DNA of 64,000 nucleotides from Sepiola atlantica (GCA_963556195.1 OY744529.1:59356580-59420579); one strand, 5' to 3'. Positions 22,010 through 33,277 are shown, numbered from the stretch's first letter. Translations and numbers: made by a program. Notes: generated from the sequence alone by a model not told the origin.

Positions 22010-22190
22010 AAAGGGAAAGAAATACATATTTATTTTTCTTGCCACTTGTCAATGGATCGCTCATTACAGAGAAATTGTTTCAATGGCCAATTTGTTTGGA
22101 AAGAGTCGTCGTTTTTAAACAAAAACAAAAAGAAAGAATACATATTTACTTTTCTTGCCGCTTGTCACAGGATCGCTCATTATTTACACA
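22010..22190. repeat. Direct repeat pair of ~55 bp upstream of a LINE endonuclease
   Basis: The segment with ACATATTTATTTTTCTTGCC, CTTGTCA and GGATCGCTCATTA at about 22023-22068 recurs at about 22140-22185 with small differences, a spacing of about 116 bases. It lies just before the LINE similarity starts. Confidence 0.7.
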
Positions 22191-23188
22191 ACAAATCCAC
22201 ACAACAAACACCTTACTATTTCCTATAGTACCATCAGAGGTCTCAGGTCAAACTTTCCTGATGTTCAGTCTTTTCTCTTGGGCAAATCTCCTCCCATTGT
22301 TGCTCTTTGTGAGACTAATCTGGATGCTTCTATTGATAGCAAAGATCTACATGTGGATGGTTATTTGCCTCTTGTCCGCTTAGACTCTTTCACGCATTTG
22401 CATGGTCTTGCTCTTTTTCTTTGCAAGGATCTCCCCATTGTATGTGTCACTTGCCTTGAATCTCATGGGTGTCCTTTTATCTGTATGAGGTCTGACCGGA
22501 TCTCTCACTCTAACCGCACAGATCTAGCTGGTGAAATCTGTCTTAACTTTTCTCTGTCTCATGACTTGTCCCAAATTGTCACCTTCCCCACACGTTTTCC
22601 TGATAATGATGTTCATCAACCCTCCTTATTTGATCTTTTTCTCACTTATGTTCCTGACTCATGTTACATTTCCTCTTCTCGTCCATTGAGTTCTTCTGAT
22701 CATGTGGTTGTTGATGTTGAGGTTAATTTGTCGGTTAAGAATTCTATTGATCGTCCCTTCCATAGGAAGACGTTCAACTACAGGAAGGCTAGTTGGGATG
22801 GGCTTCGCAGCTCCATATGTGATGTTCCATGGCATTGTATCTTTTGTATGTCTCCGAATGATGCTGCTAGAGAGGTTACTGACTGGCTTCTTGTTGGAAT
22901 TGACACCTTCATTATTCATCGTAAGTTTGAAACCAAACCTCATTCTCCTCCATGGTTTTCATCTGTTTGTGCTTCTGCCATTTCCCATGGTAACCATTAC
23001 TTTAATCAGTATCGTCAGGATGGTTCTGAGTATTCTAGACAATCCTACAGAAGAGCTAGCAATGCCTGCAAGAGAGCAATCTCTGGGGCTAAGTCTAGCT
23101 ATTCTCAAAGGGTTGGCTCTCGTGATTTTTGGAGAATCTACAATAGTATTATTAATAGTGGCAAGTCTGCTATTCCTCCAATCACTTA
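22190..23188 (+). pseudogene. LINE fragment: APE-type endonuclease and following region
   Basis: The frame 22155-23192 resembles the 5' part of a non-LTR retrotransposon ORF2 with an apurinic/apyrimidinic-type endonuclease. IRGLRSNFPDVQSFLL starts the fold near 22230, ALCETNLD (near 22305) holds the catalytic Glu, and SSDHVVVDVEV (near 22695) holds the late Ser-Asp-His motif. After the endonuclease comes a linker ending DFWRIYNSIINSGKSAIPP before the reverse transcriptase would start. About 60 residues that normally lie between the 'CMR' region (22488) and the 'NRTDLAGE' region (22510) seem to be missing, including the central GDFN-type motif, so the enzyme is dead. RT is absent, because an R4-like fragment begins at 23188. 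The family is the same type as the antisense LINE ends elsewhere here, by inference from style only. Confidence 0.8.
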
Positions 23189-23393
23189 TTAGTAAGAGCT
23201 CGATGGTAAACAGCTTTTGCAAGAAAGCAAAGCAATTTGCGACGATGATCGAAAAAGAAAAATGTACTGGAAATTTGAGGAAGAGTTATTGCTATTCAGA
23301 CTCCAGAGAACACCACCTGTTTTGTTTGCTAGTGAGCAATCACTGGTAATGACTTGTATGATAACTCCTAGCGAGTAAATACTACTACAACTG

Positions 23394-23427
<34 letters not shown>

Positions 23428-23504
23428 ATATGATAACAATAACAATAGCAATAAAAACAATAATAATAATAATACTAATAATAACAATAACAATAAGTCA
23501 GACA
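23189..23504 (+). mobile_element. R4/Dong-like LINE, 3'-tail-only copy
   Basis: The stretch from GCTCGATGGTAAACAGC through GTGAGCAATCACTGGTAATG (about 23334-23353) to CTAGCGAGTAA matches the 3' untranslated region of copy A (24950-25128) and the minus-strand element (37150-37330). A (CTA)n run (23397-23428) and an (AAT)-rich run (23456-23500) follow at once, which fits a TAA-type tail or target. Confidence 0.7.
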
Positions 23505-25129
23505 CCTTGACCAGAGGACTAGAAAATTAATGACCATGCACAATGCCCTACACCCAAAAGACGATACGGACATACTCTACATGAAAAGACATGAAGGGGG
23601 AAGAGGAATGGTAAGTATAGAAGATTGTGTGGAAGACTCAAAAAAAGAGCTGGAAAAATACATAACTCAAAACACGGAAATCCTTATTACCGTAGCAAGA
23701 GACACCGTTCCAACGAGCAACTTGGGAAGCACCGGAACCAGAAACAAAACGACAAGAAAAGAAAAGTGGGAAGAATAGCAACTACATGGACGCTTTAGAA
23801 GACTGACAAGAGAAGAAACTAACGAAAATAGCTGGACATGGCTAAAAAAAGGACACTTGAACATAGAAACGGAATCTTTACTAATAGCTGCACAGAACAA
23901 TGCAATTACTAGATTAAAGCTAAAATAGATAAAACCCAGGAAAACAGTAAATGTAGACTGTGTGGACAAAGAAGCGAAACAGTAAATCATATAATAATTG
24001 AATGTAGCAAACTAACCCAAAAAGAATACAAACAATTGAATTTCTAATACGCAGACAAATGGTACAAACATAAACCAGAAACAGTACTGGAAAACGAAAA
24101 ACACAAAATTATCTGGGATATGGATATACAAACAGACGAACTCATACAAGCAAGGAGACTAGATGTTATAATAATCAACAAGAAGGAAAAATCTTGCAAA
24201 ATCGTAGACTTCACCATTCCAGCAGACGACAGTGAAGATCAAAGAAACGGAAAAACAAAGCAAATACACGGAACTAGCCAGAGAACTGAAAAGAATATGG
24301 AGCATGAAGAAAGTCAGTATAATACCAATAATCGTAGGAGCACTAGGAACAATCCCCAAAACCTGGAAAAAAGACTGGGAGAAATTGGAATCAAAGGGAT
24401 AACTAAGACAATACAAAGGATGGCAATCATCAAAACATCTACAATCTTAAGAAAAATCTTCGAATGCGGAAACCAACCCGCATAAGCTATGAAGGGTCAC
24501 ATGGAATCTACAACAGGAAGAAAACAAAACCACAGAAAGAACACCACATCACAAAAGAACAGAAAATGCAAGAAACATCACTTTATGAGCCCCCCCCCCC
24601 CTATTATACATCGGCCCTAGCCGACAGGACACAAAAATGAACCAATGACGAGAAATAGCAAGAAACACCATAAGCCCCCCTCGCCCCCCCCAAAAAAATT
24701 AAAATTAAAAAAACGAATAAATAAATAAAATAAAATAAAATAAAATAAAAAAATTAAAATAAATTAAAAAAAATGGTACCAGCCTAGGCTGACACCACAC
24801 AAAATATTTGCATAGGGTCAAGGAGGATGAGAAGACCGAGGAGGGACAGCACAAACCAGACCTCCACTGGAAGTGCAGAGAGTGCTGGGACCTTTGGGAG
24901 ACTTATTGCCACCCAAATCCCAGAGAAGACCAATGGTCCTTACCAGCAAGAAATCAATGGTAAACGGATGTTGCGATACTGCAAGGTTATTTGCAGTGGC
25001 TATTAAAAAGAGGTGGAGAATATTGGAAATTTGGGGAGACTTGCTGTCACTCGGACTCAAGGGAATACTACCGGCTGTCGGTGAGCAATCATTGATGACC
25101 TGTGTGAGAACTCTTAGTGAGTACAAATA
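23505..25129 (+). pseudogene. R4/Dong-like LINE copy A: ORF C-terminus with zinc knuckle and REL endonuclease, plus 3' UTR
   Basis: This is a 5'-truncated retrotransposon in the plus sense. TMHNALHPKDDTD (from about 23531) starts a stretch homologous to 38731-37748 on the other strand. CRLCGQRSETVNHIIIEC (near 23955-24008) is a CX2CX8HX4C zinc motif. After it, about 16 residues present in the minus-strand copy are deleted. RRLDVIIINKKEKSCKIVDF (near 24151-24210) is the restriction-like endonuclease core; the Pro of the RRPD motif has become Leu. The frame breaks at 23776 and again later, so it is inactive. The 3' UTR (24486-25128) contains (AAATA)-rich sequence and ends AATAATAA, where copy B starts. 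Confidence 0.8.
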
Positions 25130-26205
25130 ATAACGAGATCAGAACAAACTACATAAAACCAAGATAGATAAGATCCAGAAAAGCAACAAATGTAGACTGA
25201 AGCGAAACGATAAACCACATTATAAGTGAATGCAGCAAGCTAAAAATGAATATAAAAATAGACATGACTGGGTTGGAAAGGTAGTCCACTGAGAAGTGTG
25301 CAAATGACTGCACTTTGAATATACAGACAAATGGTACAAGCAGAAACTGGAACCAGTATTGGTAAACAAAAGGCATATGTCCTCTGGGACATGGAAATAC
25401 AAAAGGCAAACTTATTCCAGTAAGAAGACTGGACATGATAATAGTCAGCAAGAAGGAAAAAAACTGTCAAACAATAGATTTTGCTGTCCCCACAAATCAC
25501 AGAGTGAAGCTGAAGGAGGCAAAAAAAGACGCAAATCGATGGAACTTGCGAGAGAGCTAAAGGGAATATGGAACATGAAGAAAACTACTGTAATACCAAT
25601 AATTGTAAGAGCACTAGGAACAGTTCCGAATAAAAGTGAGAAAAAACGGGGAGAAATTTACATCATCCAAAGCATTGCACTGATGAAAACAGTTGACATA
25701 CTAAGAAAAATCCTAGAGTGTGGAAACCAATCTACATGGCCAGGCTCAACAACCATAAGTAAATTGAAATAAAATAGCACACAAGAATTATAGAGGAAAC
25801 ATACTAAGACGAAACCATGGGAATTGAGACTGCTCGGGTAGATATATAATAAAGTACTAAAAACTGTCCCCTATTAGTTGATACTACAGAATTTGACTCT
25901 GGAAAGACCAAGGTGGGATAGCACCATCCAGACTTCGACTGGAAGGGCATAGAGAGTACTGAAATCCTGAGGAGGCTTATTGTCATTCAAATTTAAGAGG
26001 AAACCAATGGCCGTTATCAACAAGAACATGATGGTGAATGGCTGGTGTGAAAACATTAAATGAATAGGAATGGTGATGGAAAGAAGCAGAGAGTACTTGG
26101 AATCTGTGGAGACTTGCTGTCATTCAGACCCCAGGGAATACCACTTGATTTTACCAGTGAGCGATCTCTAGTAATGACTTGTGTGGAGTCAAGCAAGTAA
26201 GACAT
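25130..26205 (+). pseudogene. R4/Dong-like LINE copy B: REL endonuclease region plus 3' UTR
   Basis: It starts within the zinc-motif region (NKCRLK near 25187; the second Cys pair is lost). It continues as EYKNRHDWVGKVVH (near 25252), FEYTDKWYKQKLEPVL (near 25317) and then a frame (25359-25772) with RELKGIWNMKKTTVIPIIVR and ILRKILECGNQST. The 3' UTR (about 25775-26200) repeats the tail seen in copy A, including GTGAGCGATCTCTAGTAATG. Frameshifts and stops are frequent. It follows copy A directly and in the same direction. Confidence 0.75.
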
Positions 26206-26635
26206 AGTAATCTATGAGATTGATATTATTTCCTATTTCATTAAACTTAGAGTTTTATGTGTTCACACACACATCAGGTATGTCTAATATGTCCTGGCAT
26301 TTGGTAATAAAACAAGGTTTCCATGGAAAGTGGCGAAATAAAGCTTTATGGAGACTATCACTCCACGAAAAAGATTCTAATCTGTGCCACTATCTTCCTC
26401 CCAAAAGATATCTGAACCTGCCTCTGTAAAGATCATCGATTTTTTTGGCTCGTCAATTAGAAAACGTATTGTAAAATCTGTATTTCTTTTTAGTTCCCGC
26501 AATTCTATGGGGGGATGTGTTTATCAGTTTGTCACGTTTCAGTTGGAAATAACTTTTTCAGCATTGAATGCACAGATTGAAAGTGAACATCTTATTTTAG
26601 ATGAGTCCAAGCACAGTCTTCCTATTTACTTGCCT
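26206..26635. other. Interval between R4-like and satellite sequence
   Basis: Short plus frames at 26214-26429 and 26384-26674 have no familiar motif. From about 26540 the sequence begins to resemble diverged units of the tandem array further on (GCATTGAATGCACAGATTGAA near 26560). Confidence 0.4.
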
Positions 26636-26765
26636 CCCGACGAGGACAGAGTTAGATACAAGGTCGGTTTTTAAAAGTGGCAGTCTGGAATGGGATAAAA
26701 ATTAAAACTGCCTCAGTCCAGAAAGACTCCTCGTTCACTGACCGAGGACAAAAGAGAAGAAGTGT
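26636..26765 (+). repeat. Dispersed repeat, inverse copy at 32100-32235
   Basis: GACAGAGTTAGATACAAGGTC (about 26644-26664), then CTGGAATGGGATAAAAATTAA and TCGTTCACTGACCGAGGA, occur in reverse order and orientation at 32100-32235. The function and class are unknown. Confidence 0.6.
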
Positions 26766-26799
26766 AGTATCAGAACATATATTACTTTTCTCCTGGTCA

Positions 26800-27538
26800 A
26801 AAGTCCAAACACAGTGTCATGCTTCAACTTAAAATCGCATATTTTAGATGCATCAAATCATCTCTATACGAGACTATGTCGATCAATCAGTCTATCTGTC
26901 AAGTTTCATTTTGAAATGGCATTTTTTTTGCAAACGCACATATTGAATGGCCGCATCTTACTATAAATGCGTCCACGTATTTCTATAAAAGGCTTTGCTT
27001 GTCAATTGGTCGGTGTCAAGTTTCAGTTTGCAATAGCATTTTTATTACTAAACGCACAGATTGAATGGCCGCATCTTACTATAAATGCGTCCACGTATTT
27101 CTATAAAAGGTTTTGCTTGTCAATTGGTCGGTGTCAAGTTTCAGTTTGCAATAGCATTTTTTTTGCAAACGCACAGATTGAATGGCCGCATCTTACTATA
27201 AATGCGTCCACGTATTTCTATAAAAGGCTTTGCTTGTCAATTGGTCGGTGTCAAGTTTCAGTTTGCAATAGCATTTTTTTTGCAAACGCACAGATTGAAT
27301 GGCCGCATCTTACTATAAATGCGTCCACGTATTTCTATAAGAGGCTTTGCTTATCAATTGGTCGGTGTCAAGTTTCAGTTTGCAATAGCATTTTTATTAC
27401 TAAACGCACAGATTGAATGGCCGCATCTTACTATAAATGCGTCCACGTATTTCTATAAGAGGCTTTGTTTGTCAATTGGTCGGTGTCAAGTTTCAGTTTG
27501 CAATAGCATTTTTATTACTAAACGCACAGATTGAATAT
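26800..27538. repeat. Tandem array of 117-118 bp units
   Basis: The word GCGTCCACGTATTTCTATAA occurs at 26969, 27087, 27204, 27321 and 27439, so periods are 118, 117, 117 and 118. Each unit also has GGTCGGTGTCAAGTTTCAGT and CGCACAGATTGAATGGCCGC. A more diverged unit precedes at about 26825-26965. Because two units are exactly 117 bases, a 149-codon frame reads through them in phase; it has no known protein features. The array ends where the last unit reads GATTGAATATCCCC. Confidence 0.95.
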
Positions 27539-27892
27539 CCCCATAATAAAAGAAGTCATTCTTGTTAAACTTACAAATAGACACCAAACAGATCGGGCAA
27601 ATCATGAATACTGATACTGCATTACTGGCTTATTGTTAGCTTGACAACACACAATCGTATTGATTAAATAGAAATACGACAGCTTTATCCTCCAGGCAAA
27701 ACAGGATGTCAAGACAGACTGTAATTGAATGAAGTCTCCTCTGAGAAGTACTGGACAAAATTAGAAATAATCAGTAAAGTTATATTATTAACTTGATTCC
27801 ATTTGGTTAACCTCTTACATACAGACTGACCACCTTTGAAAATAAGAGAAACCATTTATCTAGTTCAAATTTATATATTGAACTAGAAGAAT
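27539..27892. other. AT-rich spacer, nothing recognised
   Basis: No gene or clear repeat between the 117 bp array and the next Rep600 copy. Confidence 0.45.
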
Positions 27893-28497
27893 ATGCGTCC
27901 CAGGACGGGTAAAATTAATTTTTAAAAACAGTTTTGCACCACTTTTATGTCCCCTTACAAAGATTAATATCAACATATATAATGCTACTAAACCTTATGT
28001 CTAGAATCCTTATTCCAATTTTGATCAAAATCCCTTACATGATTTTGATTTTCGAAAATATTCAAAATTTAAATGTTCTTAAGAAGAAATTCAAATTCAG
28101 GGAATCTTGCTTAATTGGTGTCAATAACTATGGATCAAATTCAATGTAAATCTAAAATATTTAAATTTTTAAATGGGATGGTTGTGCCCATAATATGCTT
28201 CTAAACCCCCTTTGAAATACTCCAAAGAAACTGAAATTTGCGATATATTTATTAATTGATGTCTAATATCTATTGTATAAATTTCACAAAAATCGGAGGT
28301 ATCTGAATTTTCACAAAGGGCTTCTATCCCTATTTTGCCCCCTTTGCATGAGACTAAATTAAACTAAACTAAATAAAACCCACATTACCCAACCGCACAC
28401 CTAGCAGCTGTGTTCTAAAATTCATAATGATCGGTTAATTAGTCTAGAAGTGAATCCTATACATACAAACATACAAACATACCTAACTTTATATAGA
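27893..28497 (+). repeat. Rep600 dispersed repeat, copy 3
   Basis: It begins GCGTCCCAGGACGGGTAAAA and ends CATACCTAACTTTATATAG, matching copies 1 and 2 in order throughout. The copy is uninterrupted and gives the length of the unit, about 600 bp. Confidence 0.8.
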
Positions 28498-28859
28498 TAG
28501 AGATACTGTAGAAAGTTAAAAGAATTTGATTATATGGCAGTTTCTTTGGAAGATTCCCTTAATCATTTGCTTACGTCAAAGTAAGACTCAGGATATTATT
28601 CTCAATTCTGAGATGCATTCTTTAAATGTTTCAATTTCATTTCTTTTACTGATGAAGTTAGGTATATTGATCAAGCATGATTTCATTCATATGTCAACAC
28701 ATTATTAAATCACTTTTTCTTAAAAGCTTTCCGATCTATTTAGGGGATCAATCACATTGGTCGCACCCAGAGTTGATGTTGCTTATTGTTGGATTAGTTT
28801 TTTTTACTATTTTTTTTTTTTTATTACTTTTGTTCACCCCTAAACAAGTCATATTGCCA
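28498..28859. other. AT-rich interval, nothing recognised
   Basis: Two short plus frames (28526-28708 and 28677-28955) are hydrophobic, with no recognised motif. Confidence 0.4.
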
Positions 28860-29405
28860 CTGAGGTGTAAGGACTACTGTGATAGGGACCAGATTTATAG
28901 AGGGAAACTTCAGTGGAAAGATGGGCAGCAAGATGTTTATTCACATTACATTTAATTTTTTGAATGTTGGTACGATCGGGGAAACAGGGAGCAGGGAAAT
29001 AATTCCAAAAGCAAGTGGTTCGAAGAAATAAGCTATTGAGTAGAAAATCTTTTGGTATCCAGGGACCTCTACAGTGAAGAGGGTAAATGTTGCTGCTAGT
29101 CAGGTGGGTCGAGAGTATTTCCGTTAAGGGGGTATAAGTGCAGTAAGTTCATCGGAGCACACTCCATGGAAGTAATTGTAAAACAAGCACAGCGATGTAA
29201 GACTGCAGTGATGCGACAGGGGTTGGAGCTTGGCAGACAGTGCAAGACCTTTTAGGTTAGAAACTCTTTGAGAAAGAGAGAGAGGTTAGTGGTTGGTGCA
29301 CCAGCCCAGATGTGGTAATGATGCGCCACGCATGGGTGAATGGTGGCTTTATTGAGGTATAGGATACTGGCAAGTGTGAGAAGTTTTCTAGTCTGGAATC
29401 TTTTT
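28860..29405 (-). pseudogene. LINE 3'-end fragment (APE LINE family), antisense
   Basis: On the minus strand this encodes, with stops and frameshifts, the post-RT C-terminal part of the same LINE found at 46203-46735. The pieces corresponding to 'YLYKATICPCMEYCCH' (29290-29345), 'LLDKVQKRIANLIG' (29240-29285), 'FYKYF' and 'NSFFP' (29000-29060) follow in the expected antisense order. The 3' UTR with GGCAGCAAGATGTTTATTC is at 28923-28943. It ends abruptly at about 29400 in a T run. Confidence 0.75.
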
Positions 29406-30015
29406 TTTTTCAAGTTAATTAAAGTTAATTTCTGTTTATTTTCAGATCATTAAAATGGAATTTCAAGTTCAGAAAAACGAACATTTTTAACACCTTCATT
29501 TTGCTTTTATTTATTCATTTTTTTTTTTGCTTTTTCATTTCTACCAACGAGGTATTCAAAATCTTGTTCAACGTTGGGAGGAAATTGTAAACAATAAGAG
29601 GAATACATTATTAATTAATTAGTTGTTATTTGTTCATTCAACCTTTTAAATTTTAATTTTAATTTAAAAAAAAAATGGTGGGAACTGAGTTGCCAATCCA
29701 ATAGTATAGATTATATTTACATTATTTTAAACCCAGAGGAATCTGCTGATTTCAAATCTGTCGTTAGGTTTGCTCTGAGATTAACCGTTCAAAATTGTTA
29801 CCCAGATTCATAGAGAAACAGACAGACGTGCAGGAAACTCTACTTTATATAAATAGCTGAAATACCCATCCTAGAATAAGTTTATAAATTAGAAAAGTTA
29901 TTGGAAAATTTAATAAGTACAAAATGGTCAGATCCGAAAATACTTCAAAGCAATCAAGATGGCAATCAATAATGGGACGAGAAATTGAAATATTGTAGCT
30001 GTAACTTTTATAAAA
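29406..30015. other. AT-rich interval, nothing recognised
   Basis: Long T and A runs. No feature supported. Confidence 0.45.
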
Positions 30016-30520
30016 CTCTAGCTGTCTTTACTCGGCGTTGCCCGGAAGTCTTTTGATTGGCCAAAATAATTCGTTCAAGCATAGTATCGGACGGTTAGAA
30101 TACCTCATCTTTGATTGATTAAATTTCATAATTACTTTTTTTAATAGGATTTTTAAAAAGTCATTTGTGGGGGTTACTCAAGATTGGGTAGGAGACGAAA
30201 TAAATTTTAAAAAATTACTACTGAAAATTCTGGGTATGGGGCTCGGAATAGAGTTAAATTTTAAATTTTGTAATTAATTTTTTTAGAGAGAGGTGGGGGA
30301 GACAGCTATCTGAAAAACAAAGAAAATAAATTTCTCTGCAAGGTTGGTATGTGAGGTAGTGCTAAATAGATTTCAAAACTTTCAATATCTTAATATTTGC
30401 TAAGAATTGTAAAGCCAGGTTAAATGACTTTCCAAATTCTTGTCAAATTTCGAGAGTTAACGAATTAATTCATTCTTTTTTTCCAATTATTGACTAAAGA
30501 ATAAAATGGCTAACGTGTTT
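30016..30520 (+). repeat. Dispersed repeat with TACTCGGCGTTGCCCGG start
   Basis: The start motif at 30028-30050 also occurs in reverse near 1124-1146, and a variant (ACGTTGCTCGGGA) occurs at 30957. The part from about 30370, with TTTGCTAAGAATTG and CCAAATTCTTGTCAAATTTC, matches 20995-21140. The element class is unknown. Confidence 0.5.
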
Positions 30521-31096
30521 TTTATGGGGGGTAGTATGTGTGTGTGATATTATTGGTAGGAAAGGAGGCTTTGTTTATAACTTACGATGTTGAAGTAGAA
30601 TCCACATAACCTATGAGCACTAATTCTTAGCAATTCACCACAAAATAAAACAGTATTCTTGTGTTAATATAAATTCAAACTATAATTGAATAAAAAAATA
30701 AGGAAACGAAAGAGTTAATTAATTACATGTTCTTTTGCAACTCAATATGCAAATTAGTAAACCTTATGCTGTAGATTGCATCTTTGTCAGTAGAATATTA
30801 GAAAGATTTATTTTGTAATTTGAAAAAGCGTTCTAATATCACTGTTAGTGCAAGCAATGTCTCAACTATTGATCAGAACCTGTTGCATACAAGAATTCAT
30901 TGTTGATCTGTAATACATTCAAGAGTAATAATTATTTAAAACTAGCAGGAAGACTGACGTTGCTCGGGATTGAATGAGGAACACCACTATGTTTCACTAT
31001 GCTCATAGCACCATTTTACGTTATTTCTTTTTACTCCCCCCCCCCCTTCGCCTCCTACTATAGTCGGAAGAAGCTGAAATATAGGAAAACTCTCTG
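30521..31096. other. AT-rich interval with a short repeat start at 30940
   Basis: AACTAGCAGGAAGACTGACG near 30939 resembles 15446 (ACTAGCAGGTCTACCCGGAA). A C-run occurs near 31037-31046. Nothing else. Confidence 0.4.
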
Positions 31097-31346
31097 AATT
31101 AGTGTCTTATGCATATGGTTTAAATTACATTCACATCGGATATATGTATTTTAAGTTTTAAGGTGCTTTTTTAACTCCTTTAAGGGACAGCTAGAGATGC
31201 AGAACTACTTCCATTATATTCACATGCAAATTGTGCATGTGAATACACTTACATTTGAGTATGTCTTTGTTTTAGGGACAGACATGCACACAGACATGGA
31301 AGTGTTCTCCTTTATTATTATTATATATATAGAGAGAGAGGTATAC

Positions 31347-31380
<34 letters not shown>

Positions 31381-31935
31381 GCAGACAGACAGACGAAGAG
31401 GCGTTGCATACTAAATATACCAACATTCTTCACTTACATTTTATGATATTAAAAAAATGAAAAACATATTCTTTGATTTCATATAATTTTATTTAAAAAT
31501 AAGGGCTGGGGGTAGAATCAAAACCGCACACTTAATGTTTTCAGTCAGATACATTCCCAACTTAACAATTCAGACATTAATTAAGCCAACTTTTAACATA
31601 ACGTTTCTAAGAAAAATCGAATATACATATTTAAAGTTTTAAGGGGGTTCTGTCTCCATCGGTCACTTAGAAGTGGAGGCACGTAGATATTCGGCACATA
31701 GAGGGTAACGAAGAGATTTGGGACCATTTCCATTATCTTCCCCAGAAAATTTTATACATAGGATTTAAAGTTCATAAAAATAGGATATACTTGAAGTTTT
31801 AAGGGGTGTATGCCTCATAGCCCCCTCTCCCCTCAGGGGTGCACTTAGAGATTCAGGAATACTTCCATTGTCTTTACATAAGAATACACTTTTAGATTTT
31901 ATGTAGATTCTCTACCCTTGCTTTCTATAGGGAAC
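31097..31935. repeat. Three divergent direct repeats around a (GA)n tract
   Basis: The theme ATATA...AAGTTTTAAGG(G)... followed by CACTTAGAGAT/AGCTAGAGATGC and ACTACTTCCATT recurs near 31138-31216, 31621-31690 and 31780-31875. A (TA)(GA)n microsatellite lies at 31323-31382. A small perfect hairpin with 12 bp arms is at 31217-31245. No coding potential was recognised. Confidence 0.55.
31512..31590 (-). repeat. tRNA-Phe-like SINE head or tRNA pseudogene
   Basis: On the minus strand the order GAATTGTTAAGTTGGGAATG, CTGACTGAAAACATTAAG and GCGGTTTTGATTCTACCC has the spacing of D arm, anticodon arm and T arm of a phenylalanine-type tRNA, with GAA at the anticodon position. The D-arm consensus is degraded and acceptor pairing is poor, so it is probably not functional. 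Confidence 0.4.
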
Positions 31936-31977
31936 ACACAAACATCTCCCCACACACGCATACACACAGATATTGAG

Positions 31978-31978
<1 letters not shown>

Positions 31979-32010
<32 letters not shown>
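31979..32010. repeat. (TA)n microsatellite
   Basis: About 15 TA units in a row. Confidence 0.95.
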
Positions 32011-32011
<1 letters not shown>

Positions 32012-32099
32012 AAAAGTGACAGCTCTTTAAAACTACATGTAGATAAAGGGGTTTAAATGCACCCATTAAAGAAATCAAAGCTATTTCAGTAATTTTATA

Positions 32100-32235
32100 A
32101 TCAATCTCTCGGTCAGTGAAGGAGAACTCCTTCTAGACGGAGGTAATATTAATTTTTCTTCCAATCCAGAATTCCCTATTTTGGGGAGCTGGATTTTCCC
32201 CACATAAAAAACCGACCTTGTGTCTAACTCTGCTC
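32100..32235 (-). repeat. Dispersed repeat, inverse of 26636-26765
   Basis: Minus-strand reading gives TTACTGACCGAGAG-type sequence, a CTGGATTGGAAGAAAAATTA stretch, then GACACAAGGTCGGTTTTTTA in reverse order to the copy at 26.6 kb. It is a diverged member of the same family. Confidence 0.55.
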
Positions 32236-33200
32236 TCTTGTGTAAATAGGAACCTGTCCTGAAAACTCGTGGCGTAAAAAATAAATACTCTTGTTAGGTA
32301 AAGTGCGAAAAGGAGATGAAAGTGATTTAATGTGTAAGATTAAAGTTTTTTTATGATTTAACCAGTGTAGATGTTTTTTTCAGCGAGTAAATAAAAACCA
32401 GAGGATAGAGATAGAAATGAGAGTCAATATTTACTGTAAAAATTATGTGTATGAGCTGAGAATTTATTATCTAATATATAAAGTAGAGACGTTTTTTCCC
32501 CTGTACCTTCTCGGACTATAGGAAAATAACCATACACAAAACAGGCTACTAAACTCACCGCTATACTACACTTATTCACTCGAGCGTGTTTTAGTAAAGT
32601 TGTTATTATTTTTTCCAACCTAACACTCAATATTACATTTGGCCCACCATCAACGTCTCTCCGAAAAACCAACTCCATATAAGTGGTAGCAAAGACTTTT
32701 CTCCCTAACATTTGTGTACTGTGACTACACTCATCGACACCGGGAAGTAATAACACAGTTTACTTTACACAAAACAGTCCGTCCTTATTTATTATTTGCC
32801 TGGTATTAATTTACTACATAATATACAACAATACGCAAACAAATAATGACCGCTCCCGTTGAATCCTATGATATTCCGCGAATATCAGATTACGTTATAT
32901 TTTCACATTTACATTCATTCCGGAATCAAGCGAATGACATTAACGAACACAGTTCCTGCAACATTTATTCTTCAAATATGGCGGCTACAATTACTTCATT
33001 GAATCGACTACCTACTTAATTCAATAGCCGCCATAATCCTGTTAGACCCCAACCCATTAATATTTCCAAAATCATATACCTTTAACACTTCCCAAATAAA
33101 TGACATAAACCGTGTCATTGTTGAACTTTACTTTTCGCTGCCAGAAGCTGCCAGTAAACAAGCTTACGTTAAGTGGCATATTTTCATTTGCATTTTTCAA
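32236..33200. other. AT-rich interval, nothing recognised
   Basis: A 110-codon reverse frame (32424-32756) shows no motif I know. It is not supported by neighbouring frames and is probably chance or a worn repeat. Confidence 0.4.
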
Positions 33201-33277
33201 GTAGTACCTGTGGCGCAACGTTTAACAAGGCAGGTTTCATTATCGCCAGTATCGGCGTTCGATCCCATTCTGCTCTA
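33201..33277 (+). repeat. tRNA-like SINE head
   Basis: TACCTGTGGCGCAACG (33205-33220) fits an A box and GGCGTTCGATCCC (33253-33265) fits a B box at tRNA-like spacing. The sequence then passes into a T-rich tail. The arms pair incompletely, so a SINE head is preferred over a tRNA gene. Confidence 0.45.

Noticed and set aside
26967..27416. 149-codon repeat protein encoded by the tandem array
   Set aside because: Units of 118 bp shift the phase at both ends, the sequence has no protein-like features, and the array is better explained as satellite DNA.
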